Shown here in pieces: positions 1-8,507 of a stretch of 40,749 nucleotides of DNA. Location of the stretch: the NCBI GenBank assembly GCA_964370075.1, contig CAYJHC010000005.1:1-40749 (forward strand). The letters are read 5' to 3'. Within the stretch, counting starts at the first letter, position 1. Each line of letters opens with the position of its first letter. A model generated the notes under the pieces. The model made no database searches. It was not told where the DNA came from and was given only the letters and a program-made list of their open reading frames with translations. The position numbers were made by a program, and so were the translations under genes. The DNA comes from CAYJHC01 sp964370075 (GTDB taxonomy: Bacteria; Bacillota; Clostridia; Peptostreptococcales; Anaerovoracaceae).

Positions 1-374
1 TAGTCCTTACCCTTAGTTCCAACTGCAATAATTACAGGTGGTTCTGGATCTGCTAATATTTCCATCTCTGCTTCTTTAATTACATTTGAATTAAAGCTTC
101 CACAAAGCCCTCTACAGCTTGCAACTATTATATATGCAGTCTTTACAATTTCCCTATCGCCTTCTAAATACTCACTTGGAACATCACTTGCGTTATTAAA
201 TATTTCTGCAATAGAAGTAGCAATAAAATGAGTATTCTCGTGTGACTTTTCAAAGATGGCCTTTGCCTTCCTCAATTTAGCAGCTGAAACAAGTTTCATG
301 GCATTTGTAATGTGTTCCATGCTGGTAACACTTTTTATTCTTCTTTTTACATCTTGAATATCGCTAGAAGCCAT
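1..374 (-). CDS. atpG: ATP synthase F1 subunit gamma (N-terminal part, cut by window edge)
   Basis: Gamma forms the rotating central stalk of F1 and couples ring rotation to ATP synthesis. The 124 visible residues begin MASSDIQDVKRRI and include the family segment ITNAMKLVSAAKL, which forms the long N-terminal coiled-coil helix. The conserved patch normally written DRGLCG reads CRGLCGSFN here, with Cys87 in place of the usual Asp. The start at 374 follows atpA by 18 nt and has a GGAGAAAG-type ribosome site. The frame is open to the left edge, so the C-terminal helix and the rest of the operon (atpD, atpC expected) lie outside. Identification is certain from sequence and position. Confidence 0.96.
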   Translation of the reverse strand, partial: MASSDIQDVKRRIKSVTSMEHITNAMKLVSAAKLRKAKAIFEKSHENTHFIATSIAEIFNNASDVPSEYLEGDREIVKTAYIIVASCRGLCGSFNSNVIKEAEMEILADPEPPVIIAVGTKGKD

Positions 375-392
375 TTAACTTTCTCCTATCTA

Positions 393-1895
393 TTATCTAC
401 TTTTGATATACTCTTTTATACCTGCAACTAGATCCTTCTCTATAGCCTCGTCCATGCTTCCCTTTTCAAGAATAGCCTTTCCAACTTGAGGATAATGAGT
501 ATCCATATAGCTGTACAACTCTGTTTCAAAGTCTTTTAACTCTTCAACAGGAATTGATTTCAAGTAATTCTTGCTAGCAGCAAATAAAATCATTACTTGA
601 TGATGTACTTCTACTGGACTGTATTGAGGTTGTTTAATAATTTCCATCAATATTTGTCCATGATCTAGTCTAGCTTTTGTATCAGCATCTATATCTGACC
701 CAAATTGAGAGAAGCTTGCAAGTTCTCTATACTGAGCTAACTCCATTTTTACAGGACCTGAGATTTTCTTAATTGCTTTTATCTGTGCATCTCCTCCTAC
801 ACGGGATACTGATATACCAACATTTATAGCTGGTCTCTGCCCCGAGAAGAATAATTCTGTTTCTAGGAATATCTGTCCATCTGTAATAGAAATTACATTT
901 GTAGGGATATATGCTGAAACGTCTCCTGCTTGAGTTTCTATAATTGGAAGGGCTGTAATTGAGCCTCCTCCCAAATCATCCGATAGTTTAGCTGCTCTTT
1001 CAAGTAATCTACTATGTAGGTAGAATACATCTCCAGGGTAAGCTTCTCTACCTGGTGGTCTTCTTAATAGTAATGACATCGCTCTATATGCAACTGCATG
1101 CTTAGATAAGTCATCATAAATAATTAACACATCTTTTCCTTGGTGCATAAAGTGCTCACCCATTGCACAACCCGCATACGGCGCAATGTACTGCAATGCT
1201 GGTACATCACTAGCTGTTGCTGATACTATAATTGAATAGTCCATAGCATCGTTGTCATTAAGTGTTTTCATCATCTGTGCTACTGTAGAATTCTTCTGTC
1301 CAATAGCAACATAAATACAAATTACATCCTTCCCTTTTTGGTTAAGAATTGTGTCAACAGCAATTGCTGTTTTACCAGTCTGCCTATCTCCTATAATAAG
1401 TTCTCTTTGTCCTTTTCCTATAGGAATCATTGAGTCAATAGCCTTAATACCAGTTTGAAGTGGTTGCTTTACTGACTGCCTGTCGAGTACACTTGGAGCT
1501 GGACTTTCAACTGGTCTGTGATCCTCTGCAATAATTGGTCCTTTACCATCAATTGGCATTCCCAGAGCATTTACAACTCTGCCCACCATACCTTCTCCAA
1601 CTGGAACTTCAACTACTCTTCCTGTCGGTTTTACAATGGCTCCTTCCTTGATTTCCTTATCATCACCTAGTATTACAGCACCTACATTATCTTCTTCTAA
1701 GTTTAGTGCCATTCCGTAGATTTCTCCAGGGAATTCAATAAGTTCTCCCATCATGCAGCTCTCTAATCCATAAACTCTGGCAATTCCGTCTCCTACTTGA
1801 AGAACTGTTCCAAAGTCAGAAATATTAAGCTGTTTATCATAGCTTTTTATCTGCTCTTTTATGACTGCTCCAATTTCTTCTGGTCTCAAATTCAT
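393..1895 (-). CDS. atpA: ATP synthase F1 subunit alpha
   Basis: Alpha is the non-catalytic nucleotide-binding subunit of F1, alternating with beta. The P-loop GDRQTGKT lies at about residues 169-176, and the C-terminal half carries the family stretch SVSRVGGDAQIKA. The longest frame opens at 1910, but the ATG at 1895 is preceded by GGAGG with an 8-nt gap. That motif lies inside the extra five codons, so 1895 (MNLRPEEIG) is the better start, giving 500 residues, the usual length. It sits 28 nt after atpH and 18 nt before atpG in the leftward atp operon. No unusual residues were noticed. Confidence 0.98.
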   Translation of the reverse strand: MNLRPEEIGAVIKEQIKSYDKQLNISDFGTVLQVGDGIARVYGLESCMMGELIEFPGEIYGMALNLEEDNVGAVILGDDKEIKEGAIVKPTGRVVEVPVGEGMVGRVVNALGMPIDGKGPIIAEDHRPVESPAPSVLDRQSVKQPLQTGIKAIDSMIPIGKGQRELIIGDRQTGKTAIAVDTILNQKGKDVICIYVAIGQKNSTVAQMMKTLNDNDAMDYSIIVSATASDVPALQYIAPYAGCAMGEHFMHQGKDVLIIYDDLSKHAVAYRAMSLLLRRPPGREAYPGDVFYLHSRLLERAAKLSDDLGGGSITALPIIETQAGDVSAYIPTNVISITDGQIFLETELFFSGQRPAINVGISVSRVGGDAQIKAIKKISGPVKMELAQYRELASFSQFGSDIDADTKARLDHGQILMEIIKQPQYSPVEVHHQVMILFAASKNYLKSIPVEELKDFETELYSYMDTHYPQVGKAILEKGSMDEAIEKDLVAGIKEYIKSR

Positions 1896-1923
1896 AGAGC
1901 CTGCCTCCATTTCTAAAAATAAT

Positions 1924-2460
1924 TTAATGAACTAACTGACCTGACATATCTTGCAATTTCTTGCGAATAGATGCATCAATCATCTTACCATCAATAAGAA
2001 TCTTTATACCACCAATAAGGCTAGTATCTATTTCTTGGGTAAGCTTAACTTTTTCTCTAAGAAGTTTTCCTGTTTCTTCTTCTATTTTTGCCATTTTTTC
2101 CTCAGACAAAGGAGTAACCGTATAAACTACTCCAGAGCCAAGTCCCTCTGCCTTATGTGAAATCTTTTCAAATTGATCCACCATTTCTGCAAAGTAAGCA
2201 ATTCTGCGCTTGTCGATAAGCACATAAAAGAAATTCATTAGTTCTTGAGAAATTTTTTCTTCAAAAACATCAGCAATAATCTTCTTTTTTTCGCTTCCTG
2301 TAATTGTCGGGTCGTTAATTAGCATAATGAAACCTGGTTCGCTTTTTAAAATAGAGCGGACCTCTTTGGCCTCTTCTAATAATTCTTTTTCCCTACCAAG
2401 ATCTTTTGCAGCATCATATAATGCCTGTCCGTAAGTAAGGCTTACGTTTAATTCTTCCAT
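1924..2460 (-). CDS. atpH: ATP synthase F1 subunit delta
   Basis: Delta joins the peripheral b stalk to the top of F1. The 178-residue product has the OSCP/delta pattern: an N-terminal helical domain beginning with LTYGQALYDAAKDLG, and a C-terminal domain ending in LIGGIKILIDGKMIDASIRKKL, where the G-G-x-x-I-x-I-x-D signature is clear. Its start codon lies 13 nt inside the end of atpF, an overlap that suggests translational coupling. Length and order match atp operons of Firmicutes. Confidence 0.96.
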   Translation of the reverse strand: MEELNVSLTYGQALYDAAKDLGREKELLEEAKEVRSILKSEPGFIMLINDPTITGSEKKKIIADVFEEKISQELMNFFYVLIDKRRIAYFAEMVDQFEKISHKAEGLGSGVVYTVTPLSEEKMAKIEEETGKLLREKVKLTQEIDTSLIGGIKILIDGKMIDASIRKKLQDMSGQLVH

Positions 2461-3014
2461 TTAGCACTCCCTACCTCTTCAATTACTTGGTTTACAATTT
2501 TTTCTTGATTCGGTACGTCTTTTAATTCTTGGTTTAAGATTCTTTCTGCTACCAAGATTGCTAACATACTGATTTCATTTTTTATTTCGTCAACTGCTTT
2601 TTGTCTTTGTCTAACGATTTCCTCTTCGGCTTTTAAAACCAAACTATTAGCTTTTTCGTTAGCATCATCAAGTATTTCTTTTGCTCTTGCATCTGCTTTA
2701 GTTTTAGCAGCTTTAACAATGTCTCTTCCTTCTTGTTCTGCAAAAGCGATTTTCTTTTCATATTCTTCTAGCTTAGCCTCTGCTGCCTTATTCGCTAAGT
2801 CAGCACTGTCAAAGGCTCCTTGCAATCCTGCAGTTCTTTCATCCATAAAGTTTTTAACCTTATCAAAAAAAGCCTTCTTTAAGATTATAAAAAGAACCAA
2901 TACTGTGATCATAAGCATCAATAGTGTCCAGTTAAAGCTGATTATAGGTGCTACAACTGTTGGACCTGATGCTGCGACTACAAAGTTGTCAAACATAAAG
3001 TTTTCCATTATCAT
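2448..3014 (-). CDS. atpF: ATP synthase Fo subunit b
   Basis: Subunit b is the membrane-anchored peripheral stalk that holds F1 still. The protein (188 residues) has one hydrophobic segment at about residues 25-46 (ISFNWTLLMLMITVLVLFIILKK region), then a long charged helix rich in Glu, Lys and Ala, as expected for the dimeric coiled coil. The start at 3014 has AGGAGA spaced 6 nt away. A second Met two codons later is less well spaced. The end overlaps atpH and the gene follows atpE by 27 nt. Confidence 0.96.
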   Translation of the reverse strand: MIMENFMFDNFVVAASGPTVVAPIISFNWTLLMLMITVLVLFIILKKAFFDKVKNFMDERTAGLQGAFDSADLANKAAEAKLEEYEKKIAFAEQEGRDIVKAAKTKADARAKEILDDANEKANSLVLKAEEEIVRQRQKAVDEIKNEISMLAILVAERILNQELKDVPNQEKIVNQVIEEVGSAKWKN

Positions 3015-3041
3015 TGGCGTCTCCTTAATCTGACCCCACTA

Positions 3042-3290
3042 TTACATAAATGGGTTTGCAACTACTAGAATAATTGAGATGATGAATGTGAATATTCCTG
3101 TTGTCTCAGTTACAGCTTGTCCAACAAGCATAACTTGCATAATATCACCTTTTGCTTCAGGTTGTCTTGCAACACCTTCTACACCCTTGCTACCAATAAG
3201 TCCTTGGCCAATACCAATACCTAATGCTGCAATACCAATACCTAATGCTGCGCCTACTGCTGATAACGCTAATACTAATTCTGTACCCAT
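3042..3290 (-). CDS. atpE: ATP synthase Fo subunit c, sodium-type ligand set
   Basis: Subunit c forms the rotor ring; each copy carries one ion. The 82 residues make a two-helix hairpin with the polar loop ARQPEAKGD between them. The ion site is visible as Gln29 in helix 1 (GIGQG) and Val60, Glu62, Thr63 in helix 2 (QAVTETTG). These line up with Q32, V63, E65 and S66 of the Ilyobacter tartaricus ring, the well-studied Na+ form, whereas H+ rings such as those of Bacillus lack the Gln and the hydroxyl residue. Na+ coupling is therefore inferred, not proven. Ribosome site AGGAGG lies upstream. Confidence 0.96.
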   Translation of the reverse strand: MGTELVLALSAVGAALGIGIAALGIGIGQGLIGSKGVEGVARQPEAKGDIMQVMLVGQAVTETTGIFTFIISIILVVANPFM

Positions 3291-3427
3291 GATTTCTCCT
3301 CCTAAAATCTACTACGTTTTTAAGTCATTCGACTATTAGTAACTCTTTTATACTAACCGCATATTTTCTTTGCGGGTAATAACGATTTCATTATTTTGTT
3401 CTAAATACTACCTATAGTGCTTAATAA

Positions 3428-4168
3428 CTAATGCTTTTCGTGCTCTCCATCTGAAAGCATTTCCATACTGATAAATACCATTGATAACATAACGAATATA
3501 AATGACTGTAACAATGGTTCAAATATATCAAAAAACATATTCGCAGGTAACGGTAGCAATGCCTGGAACAGCGGAATAGGTAAGCCTACTGTTTCTGACA
3601 ATGTTTCCAATCCACCAAGTAGCATATGTACTACAATGTATCCAGCTAAGATATTTCCAAAAAGTCGAAGTCCCAATGACACTGGGAAAGATATTTGCTC
3701 AATTATCTTCAGCGGAAACATAAATGGGTATGGATCACACATTTCTTTTAGCTTGCCTTTTACTCCATGATGTTTAATCGCAGTATACTGTATTATGCAG
3801 AATGTGAAAAACGCTACAGCCAATGTCATATTCAAGTCTGCCGTAACTGGTCTAAATCCAAACATTCCCAGCACACTACCAAATAGCAAGAAACAGAACA
3901 GAGTTCCTATGTAAGGAGCATAGCTTGTGGCTCTCTTTCCTCCCATTGAATCTTCAACTAATTTGTATATGGCTCCTACTACTGTTTCAGCCCAAAACTG
4001 CTTGCCTTTTGGAATTTTTTCTAATTTTCTAGTGGACCATAATGCAAGTATAATAATTATTGCAGCCACTATCCAGGCGAATATTACAGTCTCTGTGAGG
4101 AAAACTCCCGAATCCCCAAATTGGACAATTATTCTAGGCCCTATTTCCATACCTAGTCCTATTACCAT
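3428..4168 (-). CDS. atpB: ATP synthase Fo subunit a
   Basis: Subunit a is the stator channel protein that passes ions to and from the c ring. It has about five hydrophobic segments. The essential Arg lies in the motif SLGLRLFGNILAG, and the last helices carry the family stretch LLPLPANMFFDIFEPLLQSFIF. The longest frame starts at 4174, only 1 nt from the AGGAGG motif. The ATG at 4168 is 7 nt from it and is preferred (246 residues). The gene lies 39 nt after atpI, and 137 nt separate it from atpE, a wider gap than elsewhere in the operon. Confidence 0.96.
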   Translation of the reverse strand: MVIGLGMEIGPRIIVQFGDSGVFLTETVIFAWIVAAIIIILALWSTRKLEKIPKGKQFWAETVVGAIYKLVEDSMGGKRATSYAPYIGTLFCFLLFGSVLGMFGFRPVTADLNMTLAVAFFTFCIIQYTAIKHHGVKGKLKEMCDPYPFMFPLKIIEQISFPVSLGLRLFGNILAGYIVVHMLLGGLETLSETVGLPIPLFQALLPLPANMFFDIFEPLLQSFIFVMLSMVFISMEMLSDGEHEKH

Positions 4169-4207
4169 ATCCATTCCTCCTAAAATAAAATTTATACTTT
4201 TTGTAAC

Positions 4208-4588
4208 TTAGAGGTTCTTGCTTCTAGCTAATGAAGGCTTAATAGCAAACAAGTATAGCATTGCTAGTTGTATTGTAAAGAATCCTATTGCGCAACCAGC
4301 ACCCATAGTGTAAGAATGCATAACTGTTAATGTAAAAGAAATTCCATACAACACAAACCTGCTTGCAGATCCGAGCAAGTTAATTACTGGTTTTTGTTTC
4401 TCCAAAGAAATCTCTGTACAGATAGACATAATGATGAAATTCACTAAAGATACAGCAGTTCCTGCTGCCAAGCCTATTGTAAAATCAATGTCAAAGCCTA
4501 AGATAAACAAAGAAAAAATTTCCGCAACTAAGGCTATAACAACTGCTGCAATTAATATACCGTTTCGGAATTTTACCATGCTCCCCAT
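4208..4588 (-). CDS. atpI: ATP synthase I-like small membrane protein
   Basis: The 126-residue product has four hydrophobic segments and almost no soluble part, the layout of the AtpI/UncI family that often heads atp operons. In other bacteria AtpI is reported to help assemble the c ring or handle divalent cations, but its role is not settled. Sequence identity in this family is weak, so the assignment leans on position: it is the first gene after the promoter at 4614-4641 and directly precedes atpB. AAAGGGG spaced 6 nt from the ATG at 4588 supports this start over the Met three codons later. Confidence 0.85.
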   Translation of the reverse strand: MGSMVKFRNGILIAAVVIALVAEIFSLFILGFDIDFTIGLAAGTAVSLVNFIIMSICTEISLEKQKPVINLLGSASRFVLYGISFTLTVMHSYTMGAGCAIGFFTIQLAMLYLFAIKPSLARSKNL

Positions 4589-4613
4589 TAATTACCCCTT
4601 TCATTTAAATTCA

Positions 4614-4641
4614 ATTATACACCCGTAAATTAAAAAGTAAA
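4614..4641 (-). promoter_or_regulatory. Promoter of the atp operon
   Basis: Read leftward, TTTACT (4641-4636) and a perfect TATAAT (4619-4614) are separated by 16 nt and lie about 26 nt upstream of the atpI start codon. The surrounding 4589-4742 stretch is A/T-rich and holds no gene. I saw no clear terminator for the MATE gene that ends at 4743, so some read-through into atp is possible. Confidence 0.6.
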
Positions 4642-4742
4642 GAAAAAAATACATTTTTTTTCGAAAAAGTCTGACAGTTAAAAAACAAACAATTTTTACA
4701 CCAAATTAGTTATATTTTTTTACAAAATATAGCAATATCCTA

Positions 4743-6155
4743 CTATTTTTCTTTTACTTCCATATTATTTATTACATTTCTAATCCACTTTCCTGATTTA
4801 AGACGTTTGATAAGAATAATTCCTTTAAATGTTTCTTCCAACTTTACAAATAGCACTACAATATATACTGGAAGACCTATCCATAAAGCTGTAATAAAAA
4901 CTAGTGGCACTGCAATAATATACATTGTTCCCACTTCTATGAACATTGCAGCTCTCGTATCTCCACCGCTTCTCAAAATTCCTGTAATCATCATTCCATT
5001 GAATATGTTTAAAGGGAAAAATACGGCATAAATAATAATTATAATAAATGCAAGATCTATTCCTTCTTTAGAAAAATTATCTAATAATCCTAGGAGCGGA
5101 TTTGCAAATACCACCATTAATGAGCCCATTACAATTCCAATAATTATGCCTATTTTGACAAGTATTTTAGCCATAGGGTAAACCTTATTTAGCTTCCCTT
5201 CTCCTATTTTTTGTCCAATAAGAATTAATGCTGCATCCCCTATACTAAATGAGGCCATGATAAAAATATCATAGATTATATCTCCTGCTCTTACTGCTGC
5301 AAACTCTGTGACTCCTATCCTAGCATAGGCCGCCACAAATAAAGCCCTACCGATTCCCCAGCAAACTTCGTTTATGATAGTAGGATAAGCATTTTTTGTT
5401 ATTCGACCTAAATAATTCTTATTCCATCCAATATACTCTTTTGGTGTTCCCGCAATTACATTTTTTCTTCCAAAAACTATAATTAGAACCACTGACAATT
5501 CCAATAATCTGGAAATTGCAGTTGCCACAGCAGCTCCTTCGACGCCAAGTTTTGGTGCTCCGAAATTTCCAAAGATTAACATATAATTCAGAAATGTATT
5601 TGTAACAAAAGCTACTATACTCATATAAAGTGGGAGTTTAGTTTGGTGAGTAGCCCTAAGAGCTACGTATAACGGCTGTGTTATTGATACAAAGAACAAG
5701 GCAAAGGCAGCCGCCTTAGTGTACTCAGCTGCTAGAACAATTATTTCTGGAATGTTAGTAAATATGCTAACAATTTCAGTAGAAAAAAATCTACAACCGA
5801 TAAAGAAACTAACTCCTACTAATACGGAAAATGTTAAAGAAAAACCTAGGGTCTTTTTAACATTTTTTATATCTTTTGCTCCCCAAAATTGAGCCAAAAA
5901 AGTAGAGCAGCCACTAGTAAATCCAAATATAAACATCCAGTATATCAGATATATCTGTAAACCTACTCCTACTGCAGCTAACTCAACTTCTCCAAGGCTA
6001 CCTACCATAATGTTATCTACAAAGTTTAAAGATGTGCCAATCAAACTTTGGGCTGCTATTGGTAGTGCAATTCTTTTAATGTCACTATATAATTTTTTCT
6101 TTTCATTATCATTTAGAGTTATAGATTTATCTAGTTTAAACTCTTCCATGTTCAT
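4743..6155 (-). CDS. MATE family multidrug/toxin efflux protein
   Basis: The protein (470 residues) has twelve hydrophobic segments in two similar halves, and the family start pattern IALPIAAQSLIGTSLNFVDNIMVG. MATE proteins expel cationic drugs or metabolites in exchange for Na+ or H+; the substrate cannot be told from sequence. The longest frame starts at 6185 with no ribosome site. The ATG at 6155 (MNMEEFKL) is preceded by GAAGGGG with a 9-nt gap and is preferred. A terminator lies upstream at 6203-6240, so the gene probably has its own promoter. Confidence 0.9.
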   Translation of the reverse strand: MNMEEFKLDKSITLNDNEKKKLYSDIKRIALPIAAQSLIGTSLNFVDNIMVGSLGEVELAAVGVGLQIYLIYWMFIFGFTSGCSTFLAQFWGAKDIKNVKKTLGFSLTFSVLVGVSFFIGCRFFSTEIVSIFTNIPEIIVLAAEYTKAAAFALFFVSITQPLYVALRATHQTKLPLYMSIVAFVTNTFLNYMLIFGNFGAPKLGVEGAAVATAISRLLELSVVLIIVFGRKNVIAGTPKEYIGWNKNYLGRITKNAYPTIINEVCWGIGRALFVAAYARIGVTEFAAVRAGDIIYDIFIMASFSIGDAALILIGQKIGEGKLNKVYPMAKILVKIGIIIGIVMGSLMVVFANPLLGLLDNFSKEGIDLAFIIIIIYAVFFPLNIFNGMMITGILRSGGDTRAAMFIEVGTMYIIAVPLVFITALWIGLPVYIVVLFVKLEETFKGIILIKRLKSGKWIRNVINNMEVKEK

Positions 6156-6202
6156 TATTTTAGGCCCCTTCAATTCAAAATCCATTTTCTATTCTAATTT
6201 TT

Positions 6203-6240
6203 CAGAAAAGAAAGGCTTATCTTCCTTCGAAAATTAAGCC
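6203..6240 (-). terminator. Rho-independent terminator after the dCMP deaminase gene
   Basis: On the leftward strand GGCTTA and TTTTC (one bulged A between them) pair with GAAGA and TAAGCC around a GAAG loop, an 11-bp stem, followed by TTTCTTTT. It lies 36 nt past the stop at 6276 and separates that gene from the MATE gene. Confidence 0.75.
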
Positions 6241-6275
6241 CTCCTATCCACTAGTTCAACACTAGTAACAAGTTT

Positions 6276-6734
6276 TTATTCTTCTTTTCCCTTTAACAAA
6301 ACAACTTTTAACCCTGCTTCTTTTAGTATATCAGTGGCCAACTTATCAGGGTAACCTTCGTTAACAATAATTTTGCTAATTCCAGCGTTAATTATCATTT
6401 TTGCACAGATAACACAGGGTTGATGTGTTACATACATAATACCTCCGTCTATGGACTGTGCTAAAGTAGCTGCCTGTACTATTGCATTTTGTTCAGCATG
6501 CAAAGCTCTGCATAGCTCATGCCTTTCTCCAGAAGGTACCTTTAACTGTTCTCTAAGACATCCACCTATTTCATCACAATGAGACACCCCTTTTGGTGCA
6601 CCATTATAACCAGTTGCCACTACATGCCTATCTTTTACAATTACTGCACCTACATTTCTTCTTAGGCATGTAGATCTCCTTGCTGCTAATTTTGCCATTT
6701 CCATGAAATACTCGTCCCAACTCAATCTTTCCAT
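6276..6734 (-). CDS. comEB: Deoxycytidylate (dCMP) deaminase, ComEB type
   Basis: The enzyme converts dCMP to dUMP, feeding thymidylate synthesis. The zinc site is explicit: HAE at residues 79-81 (LHAEQNAIVQ) with Glu81 as proton shuttle, and PCVIC with Cys107 and Cys110. The extra Cys/His patch at about residues 52-75 (HCDEIGGC...HELC) is typical of dCMP deaminases rather than of cytidine or tRNA deaminases. Length 152 is normal. AAAAGGGGGAAAAG precedes the ATG. The gene lies 53 nt after truA on the same strand. Confidence 0.93.
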   Translation of the reverse strand: MERLSWDEYFMEMAKLAARRSTCLRRNVGAVIVKDRHVVATGYNGAPKGVSHCDEIGGCLREQLKVPSGERHELCRALHAEQNAIVQAATLAQSIDGGIMYVTHQPCVICAKMIINAGISKIIVNEGYPDKLATDILKEAGLKVVLLKGKEE

Positions 6735-6787
6735 CTTTTCCCCCTTTTTCTATATTTCATTAACTATTCCTTCACCTTTATTTGTAA

Positions 6788-7609
6788 CTACATATCTTTA
6801 AAATATACTTCTTTTAGGTATAAACCGCAGGCAGGTGCTGTATGACCTGCATTTTCTCTATCTTTACTGAGAATTATTTCACCAACTTTATCAGCTTCTA
6901 TTTTTCCTCTGCCTACATCTATCAAGGTGCCAGCCATTATTCTCACCATATTATATAAAAACCCATCTCCAGTTACAGCTATATCAATCACCTTCTTATC
7001 GTTACCAATGACTTCAGCCTCAGTTAATAAACCATTTTGATTTCCAATTATTTTTTCTTCAAATTTTATTGAAAACACTTCTCTAACCGTAGTTAATTTT
7101 TCAGTTCCTCCAGCAGCTTGGAAAGATGCATAGTCGTTCTTTCCTTCCATCTGTTTAGCTGCCATCTTCATTTTTTCCATATCCAAATCATATTCAAGTT
7201 GATAAGCATAATTATTCATAAATGGACTTTTATCGCGGCCTAAGATTATTCTATAGACATATGTTTTTCCTGTAGCGTCAAATCTTGGATGAAAATCGGT
7301 AGGTTTTTCAATAACGTCTAACACTCTGATATCCTCAGGTAATCTTCCGTTTAGAGTGGATTTAATTCTTTCAGTCGGAATTGGAACATTCAAAATAAAA
7401 GAAGCAGGAAAGCTTATAGCATGAACTCCTGTATCAGTTCTACTGCTTCCTTTTACTGTAATTTTTTCCACCTTTAACGAAGCTTTAATTGCTTCTTCTA
7501 AAGTTTCTTGAACAGTATTTACATCCAACTGCTTCTGCCAGCCATGAAATTTTGATCCATCATAGTTTATTTTTAATAATATATTTCTATCATCTAGTTT
7601 CTTTTTCAA
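6788..7609 (-). CDS. truA: tRNA pseudouridine(38-40) synthase TruA
   Basis: TruA makes pseudouridine at positions 38-40 of the tRNA anticodon arm. The catalytic Asp59 sits in GSSRTDTGVHA, and the N-terminal family pattern INYDGSKFHGWQKQ is present. The frame begins with TTG at 7609. An in-frame TGA lies seven codons further upstream and no ATG is available before the conserved region, so TTG is the probable start, with AAGGAA 11 nt away. Such a weak start suggests low expression. Length 273 is slightly above the usual 245-265. Confidence 0.94.
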   Translation of the reverse strand: MKKKLDDRNILLKINYDGSKFHGWQKQLDVNTVQETLEEAIKASLKVEKITVKGSSRTDTGVHAISFPASFILNVPIPTERIKSTLNGRLPEDIRVLDVIEKPTDFHPRFDATGKTYVYRIILGRDKSPFMNNYAYQLEYDLDMEKMKMAAKQMEGKNDYASFQAAGGTEKLTTVREVFSIKFEEKIIGNQNGLLTEAEVIGNDKKVIDIAVTGDGFLYNMVRIMAGTLIDVGRGKIEADKVGEIILSKDRENAGHTAPACGLYLKEVYFKDM

Positions 7610-7759
7610 TTTATAAAATTTCCTTATTCATTTTTCACCATGAAATTTATTTCAATCTTTACTTATTTTAAATTTCAACAGCAACCATATATATCAATTA
7701 ACAAAATGTAATTTCTTTCATACATTATTATGTCGATTTTTTATGCAATATTTTTTCTT

Positions 7760-8497
7760 TTATAATCCAATTTGAAAAAATATCCCCACATTTTCATTAC
7801 TCATTACAAATAAAAAATAAATTAATGTAGCTCCACAAAAATAGTGACCAACCGGCCTTTCATCATCTTTTTTAATTTTGCGTCTAGCTAGCTTCCAAAT
7901 ATTCACAATAGCACTTACACAAAACCCTGCGCTAATTATTAGAATTATTCCTATAGGACCTGCAATAAAACCCAGCGCCCCACAAAGCTTAATATCCCCA
8001 AACCCTAGCCCATCTTTTCTAAAAATCAGTTTAGAAAATAAGCCTAAAATAAGCATTATGATAAATCCAACCAAAGCTCCTAGTGGCTGTATCCAAATAG
8101 CACTTCCTACTTCTATATAGTGCGGTACAAATCCCATTCCAGTGACTGTAAGAAGCATTACAAATTGATCTGGAATTATCATATACTTAATATCACTAAT
8201 AGCTATTTCTAGCAAAATAAAAGTCGCCACAATGGCCGGAATAGCAATTTTTACGTCGTTTAATAAAAGTTGTAAGCTAACTATTGTGAACAGCGCCACA
8301 AAAATCCCTTTATACGGACTACTTTTTACTCTTTGGCAATCTCTCGACTTGAGCTCATCAGAAGGTTCTTCCCCATAATCACAAAGCCAAGTGGGAGGAA
8401 TCCGATTAAATAGAAATACGGCACCATTACCAAGAAAGGTTCCGATGCCTATACTAATTGCTGTATACATAACTAGTTTTAATATTTCTTCTGTCAT
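7760..8497 (-). CDS. Prepilin peptidase, A24 family (type IV leader peptidase)
   Basis: This membrane protease cleaves the leader of type IV prepilin-like proteins. The two catalytic aspartates are Asp102 (ISDIKYMIIPDQ) and Asp168 in the GxGD motif (GFGDIKL). About seven hydrophobic segments are visible. The N-terminal part that usually carries two CxxC zinc pairs and methylase activity has only two cysteines (Cys39, Cys54), so the methylase function is doubtful. It starts 10 nt after glnS, with AGGTGAGAC as ribosome site, so it is probably co-transcribed with glnS. No pilin-like gene is nearby, so its substrates are elsewhere. Confidence 0.88.
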   Translation of the reverse strand: MTEEILKLVMYTAISIGIGTFLGNGAVFLFNRIPPTWLCDYGEEPSDELKSRDCQRVKSSPYKGIFVALFTIVSLQLLLNDVKIAIPAIVATFILLEIAISDIKYMIIPDQFVMLLTVTGMGFVPHYIEVGSAIWIQPLGALVGFIIMLILGLFSKLIFRKDGLGFGDIKLCGALGFIAGPIGIILIISAGFCVSAIVNIWKLARRKIKKDDERPVGHYFCGATLIYFLFVMSNENVGIFFQIGL

Positions 8498-8507
8498 GTC
8501 TCACCTA

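Noticed and set aside
2719..3339. Rightward open frames across atpF and atpE
   Set aside because: They lie opposite strongly conserved ATP synthase genes and have no ribosome site or recognisable product.
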